Origin: an uncultured Collinsella sp.
Lineage (GTDB): Bacteria > Actinomycetota > Coriobacteriia > Coriobacteriales > Coriobacteriaceae
Direction of reading: 5' to 3'
Assembly: GCA_958435945.1 (NCBI GenBank)
Contig: CAUBIC010000013.1
Coordinates: 1-64,000, forward strand
Length of the DNA: 64,000 bases
The notes under the pieces: generated by a model
The model's database searches: none
Seen by the model: only the letters and a program-made list of their open reading frames with translations
Told to the model about the DNA's origin: nothing
Program-made: the position numbers and the translations under genes
Shown: one piece after another, positions 22,688 through 31,961 of the stretch
How the letters are laid out: every line of letters starts with the position of its first letter
Position numbering within the stretch: the stretch's first letter is position 1

Positions 22688-23692
22688 ATGTCCGACTATC
22701 AGGGAAAACGTTTTTCGGCTTCTCAGATCCCCGATCCATCCAAGGCGGGATCGGCCCGCTCCATGCAGCAGGGTCGGGCATCCTCTCCTCAGCAGGCTCG
22801 TGCACCGCGCCCCGTAACGCCGACGTCCCATCGCCGTCAGGATACACCGGCTGCGTATCGCCCCTCGTCATATGGCACGGCAAAGAAGCGGGCCCGGTCG
22901 ACGAGGCAACCGAGTGGCGCTCCGTCCAGCTACACCGAGCCGCCGCGTAAGAAGCGCCGCTCCATCATCCCCATCCTACTCATCATCGTGGGCATCGGTC
23001 TGATTGTCGCCGCCGCCGCCATCTTTATCAATGCTCAGATTGGCTATAAGCAGGCGAGCGATTCGTACCAGAAAATCGAGAAGCAATATGTAAGCGATAA
23101 GGACGCCAGCGGCGTGCCGATTATCGACTTCGATGCGCTTGCTCAGACAAACCCCGAGATTGTGGGTTGGATTTACGTGCCGGGAACCAACATCAACTAT
23201 CCCGTGGTGCAGACCAACAACAACTCCAAATACCTCAACACGCTGTTCGACGGTACGGCCAATGCGTCCGGGGCCATTTTTCTGGATAGCGATGACACCG
23301 CGCCGGGAATGGTTGACCAGCAGACCACGATCTACGGCCACCACATGAATGACGGGTCGATGTTCAACGTGATTTCGGACACCACCGACCAAGCGACATT
23401 CGATAGCATCGAGTACGTGTATTACATCACGCGCGATGCAACGTATAAGCTGCGACCGCTGGCGACCAAGGTCGTCGAGGATACGTATGCCAAGGCGCGC
23501 ACGCCTAATTTTGAGGGTGACGACGGGCTCAAGAACTACCTGTCCGAGATGCTCGACGGTGCTTCGGCAGTGGCGAGTGATGCAGGCGATCGCGCTGCTT
23601 CGGCAACCAAGGTCGTGACGCTCGTGACCTGTCGCTCGCTGTCATTTAGCAATACGCGCGCCGTCATGGTGCTCACGCCGGTCGAGGAATAG
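22688..23692 (+). CDS. Class B sortase
   Basis: A membrane transpeptidase that attaches proteins to the cell wall or assembles pili. 334 residues: a long, basic, Pro/Ser-rich cytosolic N-terminus (1-90), one membrane anchor (about 91-115, IIPILLIIVGIGLIVAAAAIF), then the sortase beta barrel. Catalytic His sits in TTIYGHHM (about 216-217), Cys in VTLVTCRSL (about 313) and Arg in FSNTRAVMV (about 324). It follows purE by 36 bases. A candidate substrate in this window is the LATTG-bearing surface protein at 37.6 kb, though they are not adjacent. Confidence 0.9.
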   Translation: MSDYQGKRFSASQIPDPSKAGSARSMQQGRASSPQQARAPRPVTPTSHRRQDTPAAYRPSSYGTAKKRARSTRQPSGAPSSYTEPPRKKRRSIIPILLIIVGIGLIVAAAAIFINAQIGYKQASDSYQKIEKQYVSDKDASGVPIIDFDALAQTNPEIVGWIYVPGTNINYPVVQTNNNSKYLNTLFDGTANASGAIFLDSDDTAPGMVDQQTTIYGHHMNDGSMFNVISDTTDQATFDSIEYVYYITRDATYKLRPLATKVVEDTYAKARTPNFEGDDGLKNYLSEMLDGASAVASDAGDRAASATKVVTLVTCRSLSFSNTRAVMVLTPVEE

Positions 23693-23760
23693 ATTGTTAA
23701 GAGTAGCTAAAAGAGCCCCGTCCCAAATGAGCTGCTCGATGACGGTAAAAGGAGGAAATG

Positions 23761-24177
23761 ATGCTCGAGAATGGCAAAACGATGCCTTCGATTGATGCTT
23801 GGCTGCGCGAGGCCAAAGCCGATTCGTCGGCGCCTGCGTGCGGTATGTATCTGACGCATAACGGTGTGGTGCGTGCGACGCCCAAGGCCGAGGTGCGCGG
23901 AGTTGAGACCGGTGGCGTGGCGCCGGGCCACAAGGTGGGCGGCATGGTCTTTGACTACGACGCCGAAAAGGTGCGGTCTGCCATCGAAGCCACGCGCGCG
24001 ATGCCCGGCATCGGCTATGTGCGCGTGTGGCTGGCGAGCGGCGAGCTTTCCGTGGGCGACGATATCATGCTCGTGCTCATTGGCGGAGACATTCGTCCGC
24101 ACGTGGTCGATGCCCTGCAGTCGCTTGTCGGCACCATCAAGAATGAATGCGTGAACGAGGTAGAGCGCGAGGCATAG
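23761..24177 (+). CDS. MoaE-like molybdopterin synthase catalytic subunit homologue
   Basis: 138 residues resembling MoaE, the large subunit of molybdopterin synthase: GVVRATPKA near the N-terminus, GMVFDYDAEKVRSAIEAT, IGYVRVWLASGELSVGDDIMLVLIGGD (the MoaE G-x-L-x-x-G-E/D core) and a C-terminal helix with NECVNE. The ATG at 23761 is five bases after GGAGG; an ATG three bases earlier is too close. No other moa genes are nearby, so it may serve cofactor synthesis from a distance or have diverged. Confidence 0.7.
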   Translation: MLENGKTMPSIDAWLREAKADSSAPACGMYLTHNGVVRATPKAEVRGVETGGVAPGHKVGGMVFDYDAEKVRSAIEATRAMPGIGYVRVWLASGELSVGDDIMLVLIGGDIRPHVVDALQSLVGTIKNECVNEVEREA

Positions 24178-24212
24178 GGCTTTGCGATCGATTCGAGCCC
24201 ATCTGTAGCAAG

Positions 24213-24248
24213 AGCCCGCTGGCAGTTAGATTGAACTGCCAGCGGGCT
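24213..24248. terminator. Terminator-like hairpin between convergent genes
   Basis: A perfect 15-bp stem (24213-24227 with 24234-24248) and 6-nt loop lies between the MoaE-like gene and the convergent membrane protein gene. T runs are weak on both sides. Confidence 0.7.
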
Positions 24249-24286
24249 TACTTGTCCGTTGGAACCGACTTGCAGCAGCGCCAGCG

Positions 24287-25516
24287 CTATACGCGTGTGG
24301 CGTCCTTGGGGCTCATGGTCATGCTCTGGAAGCGATTTTCCATGTATTCATTATCGAAATACTTGCCGTAGAACTGCGCGACGGGAATATCCGGCTCCGT
24401 GCCGTTGACGCGCTGGTACCAGTAGTCGAGCGACTGCAGCGTCATGACGCCGTCGACCAGCATAATGACGGTAAAGATGACGGTAGCCGAGTAGCGGCTC
24501 TTCCACGGAATCATGTTGATGAGCTTGAGCAGCCTCGGCAGCAGCAACTTGATCCAGATAAGGCCACCCAGGCCCCACAGGCAGGCAAAGCCCGTGCAGG
24601 TGCGTCCGCCCGTAAGGACGGCGAGTGGGTCGGGCATGCCGAACAGCTTCATGTGCGAGTAGCTCCACGAGACCACGCCAAATGAGGTCTGCATAAACCA
24701 GCCTACAAACACCTCGAAAGCGCCGCCGATCAGGGCACTTACCAGGAAAATGATCAGAGGATTCTTTTTATAGAAGCGGTTGAGCGCCATGGTCATGAGC
24801 ACCGCGCCAAATCCGTAGATGGGGCTAAAGGGGCCAAATAGCATACCGGCCCGGTCCTGATAGACGCCGGGATCGACGACGACCATATGCCAGACTTCCT
24901 CGAGAATGAGACCTAACACGCTGCAGACGAAGAATACCCAGAACAGGTTGAAGTAGTTGAGCTTGATGTAGCCCTCGCCGGTTTCGTCGCGGCCGAGCAT
25001 CCCCTCGGCGGCGGCATCGCGGTCGAGCATCTCTTGCAGACGGCGCTGCAGTTCGCGCTCCTGGCGTAGCGTGGGGTCGACGGTGGCCGACAGCGCAATG
25101 AGGATGCCGAGCTGGATGGCGGGGCGCAACAAGAACGGCCCGATACCCTGGAGCATCACGTCGACCAAAAGCTCAACGACGGTAAATGCGATAAGGATAT
25201 AGGACAGGCGCGCGGCGTTGCGGCGCTGGTTCTTGATGAGGTCTAGGCCGAAGATGATTAAGATGACCGCGCTCGCCGCCGAGAGCATGATGCCGGCGAC
25301 GATAAGGCCGATCGCGACGAGCGTGTTGTCGCCGAGCTTGGCGGCGGCGTTGCCGTTGATGAGTGCGGTGATGACCTGCCACATAAAGGCGCCGACCGAC
25401 GGGAGCGTACCAACACCGGACAGGATGCACAGGACGGCATACACCTTAATGATGAGGGGGATCTTCTTGACCTCCGTGGCGCTGGGGACGCTGGGGTCGA
25501 GTTCGTTTCGATCCAT
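24287..25516 (-). CDS. Putative ABC-transporter type IV (CmpB-like) membrane protein
   Basis: 409 residues with about nine membrane spans. The C-terminal two-thirds match the CmpB/PF06541 type (NLFWVFFVCSVLGLILEEVWH, GPFSPIYGFGAVLM, WSYSHMKLF, FACLWGLGGLIWIKLLLP). The N-terminal ~165 residues add four helices of a separate domain. Function is unknown, and no ATPase partner is adjacent. The start at 25516 has GAAAGG upstream on the minus strand. Confidence 0.75.
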   Translation of the reverse strand: MDRNELDPSVPSATEVKKIPLIIKVYAVLCILSGVGTLPSVGAFMWQVITALINGNAAAKLGDNTLVAIGLIVAGIMLSAASAVILIIFGLDLIKNQRRNAARLSYILIAFTVVELLVDVMLQGIGPFLLRPAIQLGILIALSATVDPTLRQERELQRRLQEMLDRDAAAEGMLGRDETGEGYIKLNYFNLFWVFFVCSVLGLILEEVWHMVVVDPGVYQDRAGMLFGPFSPIYGFGAVLMTMALNRFYKKNPLIIFLVSALIGGAFEVFVGWFMQTSFGVVSWSYSHMKLFGMPDPLAVLTGGRTCTGFACLWGLGGLIWIKLLLPRLLKLINMIPWKSRYSATVIFTVIMLVDGVMTLQSLDYWYQRVNGTEPDIPVAQFYGKYFDNEYMENRFQSMTMSPKDATRV

Positions 25517-25813
25517 ACAGAACCTTTCTCGCTTTGTTGTAGGTTACAAGGATACGCCGCCGACCTGCTAAAAGACAGGACGAATGGCCCAATTGCAGCA
25601 ATGTAGGCCCTAACGGTGGACGAGACGCGCCGCGACGGAGGCATACGGGATCGTTGGTCTCGAGCATAGGTTTCCCAATAAAATGTTTGGCTGCAAAACG
25701 GATTATAAGCTCGGTGGGCTTTTAAAAAGCGCTGCTCATGCGCGGGAGTGCTTGTCTTGCCGTGCGTATAATAGGGCAGGTAACGCCAAATAACGAGGCT
25801 CTGAGGGGATACC

Positions 25814-27484
25814 ATGTCTCAAGAAACCATCCGCGCGGCCGAGCGTGCCGCGGGACAGGTGACGACCATGTCGACGTATGATCCGGACTCCGACCAGCTG
25901 CATGAGGAATGCGGCATTTTTGGTGTGTGGGCACCCGATCGCGATGTGGCTCGACTGACGTACTTTGGTCTGCGCGCGCTGCAGCATCGCGGCCAGGAAT
26001 CGGCGGGAATCGCCGTGGGCGATGGCGGCACGGTTATGGTTCGTAAAGACCTGGGACTGCTCGATCGCGTGTTCTCCAACGCTGACCTGTCGACGCTCTC
26101 CGGCCAGCTGGCCGTGGGCCACGTGCGCTATGGCACCGCCGGCGCCAAGAGCTGGGAAGCCTCGCAGCCGCACCTCTCTACCATCAATAGCGTCATCATC
26201 GCGCTTGCTCACAACGGCACTCTGGTCAACACCGACGAGCTGCGCCGTCAGCTGATCGAGCTGGGCGTGCCGTTCCTCTCCAATTCGGATTCCGAGGTCG
26301 CGACCAAGCTTATCGGCTACTTTACCCAGCGTACGGGCCATCTGCGCGAGGGCATTCGCAAGACCATGGAGCTCGTGCGCGGCGGCTACGCCATGACACT
26401 CATCAACGAACAGGCGCTCTACGCCTTCCGCGATCCACATGGCATTCGTCCGATGGTGCTGGGCAAGCTCGTGGACGAGGGCCTGGACCAGGCCGACGCC
26501 GCTTCTGTTTCGCAGCTGCCCTCGCAAGACGATGCCTCGACGGTCGACTCGGCCGTCCATGTTACGCACGCTGGCGGCTGGGTCGTTGCCTCCGAGACGT
26601 GCGCACTCGATATCGTGGGCGCCGAGTACGTCCGCGACGTCCGCCCCGGCGAGATCTTGCGCATCAGCGCCGAGGGCCTGGTGTCCGAGCAGGGCGTGCC
26701 TGCAGCCGAAGAGCCCGCAAACTGCATCTTTGAGCAGGTCTACTTTGCCCGCCCCGACTCCATCATGAACGGCAAGAGCGTCTACGCCTGCCGTTACGAC
26801 ATGGGTCGTCAGCTGGCACACGAGGAGCCCGTCGAGGCCGACCTGGTCATCGGCGTGCCCGACTCCGGCCTGCCGCCTGCGGAGGGCTATTCGCACGAGA
26901 GCGGCATTCCCTTTGGCGAGGGCCTCATCAAGAATCGCTATGTGGGCCGTACGTTTATCGAGCCCACGCAAGAGCTGCGCGCCATGGGCGTGCGCATGAA
27001 GCTCAACCCGCTGCGTGACAACATCGAGGGCAAGCGCCTGGTCGTCATCGACGATTCCATCGTGCGCGGTACCACCATGGTGCAGCTCGTCAAGATGCTG
27101 CGCAACGCCGGCGCCAAGGAGATTCACATCCGCATCAACTCGCCCGAGGTCATTTGGCCATGCTTCTACGGTATCGATACCGACGTGCAGTCGCAGCTCA
27201 TCAGCGCCAACAAGACGGTCGAGGAGATCTGCGAGTATATCGGCGCCGATTCGCTGGCCTTCCTTTCGGTTGAGGGCCTGCTGAAGGTCATGCCCAAGGG
27301 CGGCTACTGCGATGCGTGCTTTACCGGCCGTTATCCCGTGGCGATTCCCGAGAGATTTGGCCGCGACAAGTTTATGGAGGGCTTTAAGCCCCGCAACCTG
27401 GATAAGCCGCTGCACTTTGACGACGACGCCGTGGTCGAGAAATACGACGACCGCAGCTGGGAAGAGAAGCACGGCGAGGCCTAA
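25814..27484 (+). CDS. purF: Amidophosphoribosyltransferase
   Basis: First enzyme of purine synthesis, transferring glutamine nitrogen to PRPP. 556 residues. The N-terminal nucleophile Cys is at about residue 33 (HEECGIFGVW), so about 32 residues would be removed by processing. The glutaminase domain (LQHRGQESAGI, YGTAGAKSW) is followed by a PRTase domain with the PRPP loop LVVIDDSIVRGTT. The C-terminal YCDACFTG supplies cysteines for an Fe-S cluster as in the B. subtilis type. GAGGGG precedes the ATG. A REP-like repeat begins at its stop codon. Confidence 0.96.
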   Translation: MSQETIRAAERAAGQVTTMSTYDPDSDQLHEECGIFGVWAPDRDVARLTYFGLRALQHRGQESAGIAVGDGGTVMVRKDLGLLDRVFSNADLSTLSGQLAVGHVRYGTAGAKSWEASQPHLSTINSVIIALAHNGTLVNTDELRRQLIELGVPFLSNSDSEVATKLIGYFTQRTGHLREGIRKTMELVRGGYAMTLINEQALYAFRDPHGIRPMVLGKLVDEGLDQADAASVSQLPSQDDASTVDSAVHVTHAGGWVVASETCALDIVGAEYVRDVRPGEILRISAEGLVSEQGVPAAEEPANCIFEQVYFARPDSIMNGKSVYACRYDMGRQLAHEEPVEADLVIGVPDSGLPPAEGYSHESGIPFGEGLIKNRYVGRTFIEPTQELRAMGVRMKLNPLRDNIEGKRLVVIDDSIVRGTTMVQLVKMLRNAGAKEIHIRINSPEVIWPCFYGIDTDVQSQLISANKTVEEICEYIGADSLAFLSVEGLLKVMPKGGYCDACFTGRYPVAIPERFGRDKFMEGFKPRNLDKPLHFDDDAVVEKYDDRSWEEKHGEA

Positions 27485-27527
27485 AACCTGCCATTTGGGG
27501 ACAGGTTTATTTTAGTAGGTTTTACCT
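27484..27527 (+). repeat. REP-like repeat abutting the purF stop
   Basis: It begins within the purF TAA stop. AAACCTG (27484-27490) pairs with CAGGTTT (27502-27508) around GGGGA, followed by an AGTAGG/CCTACT hairpin. It is nearly the same ~46-nt sequence that follows the pth stop (42587-42632, opposite strand). Confidence 0.75.
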
Positions 27528-27640
27528 ACTGTTTTGTTGATTGAGCGGCGCGCGTTGTTATGACGCGCGCCGAAATGAACGCAACTATGAGCACCGTTTG
27601 GCGCCCGGGCGGCAAACGGTAGTGGGAGAGGAAGGCTCAG

Positions 27641-28744
27641 ATGAGCGACAGCAAGCATGTGACGTATGAGGATGCCGGCGTCGATACCGCCGAGGGCGGC
27701 CGCGCCGTCGACGCGATTAAGCAAATGGTAAAGGACACCAACCGCCCCGAGGTCATCGGCGGTATCGGTGGCTTTGGTGGCCTGTTCTCGGCCGCCGCGC
27801 TTAAGGATATGGAAGACCCGATCCTGATCAGCGGTACCGACGGTGTGGGCACCAAGCTCGTGCTCGCCCAGATCATGGACCGTCACGAGACGGTGGGCCA
27901 GGACCTGGTCGCCATGTGCGTTAACGACATTTTGGCTTCGGGCGCCGAGCCGCTGTTCTTCCTGGACTACGTTGCCATCGGCCACATTGAGGCCGAGCAC
28001 ATGGCAAAGATCATCAAGGGCGTGGCCGATGGCTGCAAGCTCGCGGGCTGCGCGCTCGTGGGCGGCGAGATGGCCGAGCATCCCGGCGTCATGGCTCCTG
28101 CCGACTACGACCTTGCCGGATTTACCGTGGGCGTCGTCGACCGTCCCAAGATGCTCGACCCCGCGAACGTCCGCCCCGGCGATGTCATCCTGGGCCTGCC
28201 CTCCACCGGCGTGCATTCCAACGGCTACTCGCTCGTGCGTAAGGTCATCGGTGTTGACGGCATCAAGCCGGGCACGCCCGAGGCCGCCGCTAAGGCCGAG
28301 GAGCTGAGCCGTCCGCTCGAGGAGCTCGGCGGTGCTTCGCTGGCCGACGCCCTGCTGGCCCCCACGCGCATCTACGTCAAGCCGATTCTGGAGCTGCTGC
28401 GCAATGGCGCCAACGTTCATGCCATTGCCCACATCACCGGCGGCGGTATTACCGAGAACCTCAACCGCGCGCTTGCCGACGACGTCGACGCTGTGGTCAC
28501 CCGCAACGGCGCCGAGATGGGCTGGGATGTTCCGCCCGTCATCACCTACGTGTCGCGTCAGGCCGAGCTCGCGCCCAACGAGGCATGCAAGACCTTCAAC
28601 ATGGGCGTCGGTCTGTGCCTGATCGTCGCCCCCGAGGACGAGGCTGCCGTGACCGAGGCCCTGGTTGCGCTGGGCGAGAAGCCGTTCCGCGTGGGCGAGT
28701 GTGTCGAGGGTTCCGGTAAGGTCGTGTACTCCGATGAGCGCTAA
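27641..28744 (+). CDS. purM: Phosphoribosylformylglycinamidine cyclo-ligase (AIR synthetase)
   Basis: Closes the imidazole ring in purine synthesis using ATP. 367 residues. The N-terminal VTYEDAGVDTAEGGRAVDAIK, the ATP-binding ISGTDGVGTKL, the VAMCVNDILASGAEPLFFLDY core and the C-terminal GGGITENLNRAL are diagnostic. GAGGAAGG lies upstream of the ATG. Its last 11 bases overlap the start of purN, indicating translational coupling. Confidence 0.97.
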   Translation: MSDSKHVTYEDAGVDTAEGGRAVDAIKQMVKDTNRPEVIGGIGGFGGLFSAAALKDMEDPILISGTDGVGTKLVLAQIMDRHETVGQDLVAMCVNDILASGAEPLFFLDYVAIGHIEAEHMAKIIKGVADGCKLAGCALVGGEMAEHPGVMAPADYDLAGFTVGVVDRPKMLDPANVRPGDVILGLPSTGVHSNGYSLVRKVIGVDGIKPGTPEAAAKAEELSRPLEELGGASLADALLAPTRIYVKPILELLRNGANVHAIAHITGGGITENLNRALADDVDAVVTRNGAEMGWDVPPVITYVSRQAELAPNEACKTFNMGVGLCLIVAPEDEAAVTEALVALGEKPFRVGECVEGSGKVVYSDER

Positions 28745-29435
28745 CGAGCAGATGGCTGCCGCCGAGGGCCTGGACTTTGTGCCCTATACCCGCCCGACTG
28801 GCACCGATACGGCTGAGCCGCTCAAGATCGGTGTGCTTATCAGCGGCTCCGGCACCAATCTGCAGGCGCTGATCGACCTGATCGCCGCGGATAAGCTCAA
28901 TGCCTCGATTGAGCTCGTGGTGTCGAGCCGTCCTTCGGCCAAGGGTCTGCAGCGTGCCGAGCGTGCGGGTATCCAGACGCTTACGCTGTCCAAGGATGTC
29001 TATGCCGACCCCATCGCCGCCGACGAGATCATCGCGCACGAGCTGCTCGAGCGCGGCTGCGAGTATGTGGTCATGGCCGGCTACATGCGCATGGTGCATA
29101 CGCCGCTGCTGGCGGCGTTTCCCAACCGCGTGGTCAACTTGCATCCGGCGCTGCTGCCGAGCTTTACCGGCGCGCATGCGATCGACGATGCCTTTGCGCG
29201 CGGCGTCAAGGTAACCGGTGTGACCGTGCATTTTGCCAACGAGATCTACGACAACGGCCCCATCATCGCCCAGCGCGCGCTGGCCGTTGAGGAAGGCTGG
29301 GATGTCGATACGCTCGAGGAGCACATCCACGCGATTGAGCACGTGCTGTATCCCGAGGTCGTGCAGATGCTCGCCGACGGCCGCGTCCACGTGTTGGAGA
29401 GCGGCAAAGTGGCAATTGATGCGCCGCGCGGCTAG
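28734..29435 (+). CDS. purN: Phosphoribosylglycinamide formyltransferase
   Basis: Formyl-THF-dependent GAR transformylase, 233 residues. An extra ~25-residue N-terminus precedes the fold-opening KIGVLISGSGTNLQAL. The catalytic region MVHTPLLAAFPNRVVNLHPALLPSF, with the Asn-His-Asp set completed by VTVHFANEIYDNGPII, is clear. The start at 28734 (ATGAGC within the purM end) is preferred because it couples the two genes and upstream codons are non-homologous. Confidence 0.95.
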   Translation: MSANEQMAAAEGLDFVPYTRPTGTDTAEPLKIGVLISGSGTNLQALIDLIAADKLNASIELVVSSRPSAKGLQRAERAGIQTLTLSKDVYADPIAADEIIAHELLERGCEYVVMAGYMRMVHTPLLAAFPNRVVNLHPALLPSFTGAHAIDDAFARGVKVTGVTVHFANEIYDNGPIIAQRALAVEEGWDVDTLEEHIHAIEHVLYPEVVQMLADGRVHVLESGKVAIDAPRG

Positions 29436-29467
29436 TGGCGCACAGTACAATTTAGCCGAGTAGTCAG

Positions 29468-29510
29468 GGTGGTCATTGGCGCCAAGGCGCAAGTGGCCAT
29501 CCTTTGTTTT
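29468..29510 (+). terminator. Terminator after purMN
   Basis: An imperfect stem GGTGGTCATTGGCGC with GCGCAAGTGGCCATCC around CAAG is followed by TTTGTTTT, 32 bases past purN. Confidence 0.75.
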
Positions 29511-29516
29511 AGGTAA

Positions 29517-29566
29517 TCACCTGCGACGCTCTTCAATGACTAGTCGTTAAAGAACGTCGCAGGTGA
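29517..29566. repeat. 12-bp inverted repeat upstream of the PTS gene
   Basis: TCACCTGCGACG (29517-29528) and its exact complement (29555-29566) flank 26 bases; the right arm ends 21 bases before the PTS IIA start. It could be an operator-like or leader structure. Confidence 0.65.
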
Positions 29567-29587
29567 CAAGGTGAGAGAGGTGGGCCC

Positions 29588-30052
29588 ATGGCGGATAACG
29601 AAGCATTGTTTACGCCTGAGCTGGTGTTTTTTGATTGGGAGTGCGCGACGCCGGATGAGGCGTTTGCGCGGCTCGAGGACGAGCTTGCACCTCGCGGCTA
29701 CATTGCGCCCGGTTGGCTCGATGCCGTCCGCACGCGCGAGGACGCCTATCCCACGGGTCTTGCCATGCCGGCGGCCAACATCGCCATCCCGCACACCGAT
29801 CCCGGATTTGTGGCTAAGCCCTATATCGCGGTGGTAAAGCCCGCGGCGCCCGTGGTGTTCAGCGCAATGGCGGGCATGGGTGCCCCCGTGCCGGCGCAGA
29901 TCATCATCAATCTGGGCATCGCCGAGCCGGGCGGCCAGGTCGAGGCCCTGCAATCGCTTATGAATATCTTTATGGATGCCGACGCCGCAGCCGATGTGCT
30001 CGGCCAGACCATATGCCAGGGCATGGTCGACGCCATCCGTCGCCACTTTTAG
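29588..30052 (+). CDS. PTS fructose/mannitol-type EIIA protein
   Basis: 154 residues of the EIIA-2 (fructose/mannitol/galactitol) family. The phosphorylatable His is residue 69 in NIAIPHTDPG. It would pass phosphate from HPr to a sugar-specific EIIB, but no EIIB or EIIC gene is adjacent, so it either works with a distant permease or regulates. GAGAGG lies upstream of the ATG. A REP-like cluster follows its stop. Confidence 0.88.
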   Translation: MADNEALFTPELVFFDWECATPDEAFARLEDELAPRGYIAPGWLDAVRTREDAYPTGLAMPAANIAIPHTDPGFVAKPYIAVVKPAAPVVFSAMAGMGAPVPAQIIINLGIAEPGGQVEALQSLMNIFMDADAAADVLGQTICQGMVDAIRRHF

Positions 30053-30053
30053 G

Positions 30054-30148
30054 GCCGGCACTTGGGGATTGTTCCTAACTGCCGGCAGAAAAGGAATGTC
30101 CCTAACTGCCGACAGCCAGAACAGCCCCCTTTGCACCAAAATGGTGCA
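30054..30148. repeat. REP-like hairpin cluster with GGGA/GTCCC cores
   Basis: GCCGGCA (30054-30060) pairs with TGCCGGC (30080-30086). A second CTGCCG-containing segment follows, and then TGCACC/GGTGCA (30132-30148). Loops contain GGGATT and TGTCCC; CTGTCCCCC lies just beyond. It is related to the repeats at 3.6 and 27.5 kb. Confidence 0.6.
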
Positions 30149-30239
30149 GATTAACCTGTCCCCCATGCACCAGGTGTGTCGCGGGGTCCGCGTTGTGACA
30201 CAATGGCGTTTGTTCGATTCGTGATGCGAAAGGCCAACT

Positions 30240-31460
30240 ATGGCAAACAAGAAAAAGAACTCCGAGGCCGCGCCGACGCCCGAGCAGCAGGCTCGCGCTG
30301 CCTCCAGCTCTCGTAAGAAGCAGCGCAAGACGTACGTGTCTAAGACCGTCAAGATCGTCCTGGTGGTTATCGGCGTGCTGGCAATGCTGCTTTCCGTCTC
30401 GGCCATGGCATGCTCCGGTCTCATGTCGCAGGCAGAGGATACCTCGAGCTACAAGCTTACCGGCGGTGTCGCCGCCACCATCAACGGCACCAACCTCACC
30501 GAGGACACCGTGACCAAGCAGATCATGAGCATGCGCACGTCCTACGGTTACACCAAGGACAAGGACTGGGCGCAGTATCTGGTCGACAACGACCTGACGC
30601 CCAAAAAGTACCGCAAGCAGCTCATCGATTCCTACACGCAGCAGATTCTGCTCCAGCAGGCGCAGAAGGAAAACGGCGTGACGGTGTCGGACGAGGAGGT
30701 CGAGAAGGCATGGAAGGACGCGTGCAAGAGCGCGGGCGGTGCCAAGGCCTTTAAGAAGACCCTTAAGACCTACGGCTATACCGAGGACACCTACAAGGAC
30801 TCGCTCAAGGAGAACCTGGCACAGCAAAAGCTTAAGGACGCCGTGGCGCCCACCAGTAAGCCCAAGGACAGTGAGATCGTCGATTACATCAACGAGAACC
30901 TGTCTAACTACAACGATGCCCGCCGCTCGTCGAACATCCTGATCAAGGTTGATTCCGACGCATCTGACGAGGACAAGGCCGCCGCCAAGGCCAAGGCGCA
31001 GGAGTGCCTGGACAAAATCAACTCCGGCGAACTGAGCTTTGAGGACGCCGTGAAGCAGTATTCCGATGACACCGGCTCCAAGGAGAAGAAGGGCGATGTG
31101 GGCTGGGACAAGCTCACCACCTTCGTCGACAGCTACCAGGCGGCGCTCGAGGGACTCAACAAGGGCGATGTGAGCGACGTGATCGAGTCGACGTACGGTT
31201 ACCACGTCATCAAGTGCACCGACTACTTCCATGTCGATAGCCAGGTCGATGACATCAAGCAGGTACCCAAGGACATCAAGAAGTATATTTCCAACGTGGT
31301 GAAGACGCAGGCGGCCAGCACTGCATACAGCGAGTGGCTGGAACAGTACAAGAAGGACGCCGACATCACCGTCAACCCCATGCCCAAGGACGTACCGTAC
31401 AACGTCAGCCTGAAGGGCGTCACCAAGAGTTCGACCGACGATTCGTCGACGACTGAGTAA
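30240..31460 (+). CDS. PrsA-like membrane-anchored peptidyl-prolyl isomerase
   Basis: An extracytoplasmic foldase assisting secreted proteins. 406 residues: a basic, Lys/Ser-rich N-terminus, one membrane segment (about 38-58, VKIVLVVIGVLAMLLSVSAM), a SurA-like N-terminal chaperone region (about 75-215) and a parvulin/PpiC domain (about 225-325, SSNILIKVDSD, LSFEDAVKQYSDD, GWDKLTTFVDSYQAAL, YGYHVIKC). The hydrophobic stretch ends MACSG, not a clean lipobox, so a transmembrane anchor is more likely than a lipoprotein. It is monocistronic. Confidence 0.88.
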   Translation: MANKKKNSEAAPTPEQQARAASSSRKKQRKTYVSKTVKIVLVVIGVLAMLLSVSAMACSGLMSQAEDTSSYKLTGGVAATINGTNLTEDTVTKQIMSMRTSYGYTKDKDWAQYLVDNDLTPKKYRKQLIDSYTQQILLQQAQKENGVTVSDEEVEKAWKDACKSAGGAKAFKKTLKTYGYTEDTYKDSLKENLAQQKLKDAVAPTSKPKDSEIVDYINENLSNYNDARRSSNILIKVDSDASDEDKAAAKAKAQECLDKINSGELSFEDAVKQYSDDTGSKEKKGDVGWDKLTTFVDSYQAALEGLNKGDVSDVIESTYGYHVIKCTDYFHVDSQVDDIKQVPKDIKKYISNVVKTQAASTAYSEWLEQYKKDADITVNPMPKDVPYNVSLKGVTKSSTDDSSTTE

Positions 31461-31514
31461 TCATGGGGCGGTGCTCATGCGAGTGCCGCCCACACTATTA
31501 AGGAGGATTTGCAG

Positions 31515-31958
31515 ATGACCAACGAAGAGCTGCAGCAGGAAATGATCGCCGCCATGAAGGCCAAGGATAAGGTTCGCCTGTCCATCATTCGCCAGGTCAA
31601 GGCCGAGGTGAAGAATATCGAGGTTAACGAGCGCCGCGACGTGACCGAGGAAGACGTCAACAACATGATCAAGCGTCTGATTAAGCAGACGAGCGAGACG
31701 CTGGAGATGTCCATTAAGGCCGGTACCGACCAGGACCGTACTGACAACCTGACCGAGCAGGTCAAGATTCTGGAGAGTCTGCTGCCCGCGCAGGTTTCGG
31801 GCGAGGAGCTCGAGGCCCTGATCGAGCAGGTCATCGCCGAGCTGGGCGCCACGTCCAAGAAGCAGATGGGCCAGGTCATGGGGGCACTCGGCAAGGCCAC
31901 CGGCGGCAACTTCGATAAGCCTGCCGCGGCAAAGATCGTCGGCGCCAAACTTGCGTAA
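31515..31958 (+). CDS. GatB/YqeY domain-containing protein
   Basis: A 147-residue YqeY family protein, similar to the C-terminal tRNA-binding domain of GatB. Typical sequence: MTNEELQQEMIAAMKAKD, LSIIRQVKAEVKNIEV and the C-terminal KKQMGQVMGALGKATGGNFD. It is often associated with tRNA amidation, but its function is unproven. The start at 31515 has AGGAGG upstream. The structured element copy B begins three bases after its stop. Confidence 0.92.
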   Translation: MTNEELQQEMIAAMKAKDKVRLSIIRQVKAEVKNIEVNERRDVTEEDVNNMIKRLIKQTSETLEMSIKAGTDQDRTDNLTEQVKILESLLPAQVSGEELEALIEQVIAELGATSKKQMGQVMGALGKATGGNFDKPAAAKIVGAKLA

Positions 31959-31961
31959 TTT

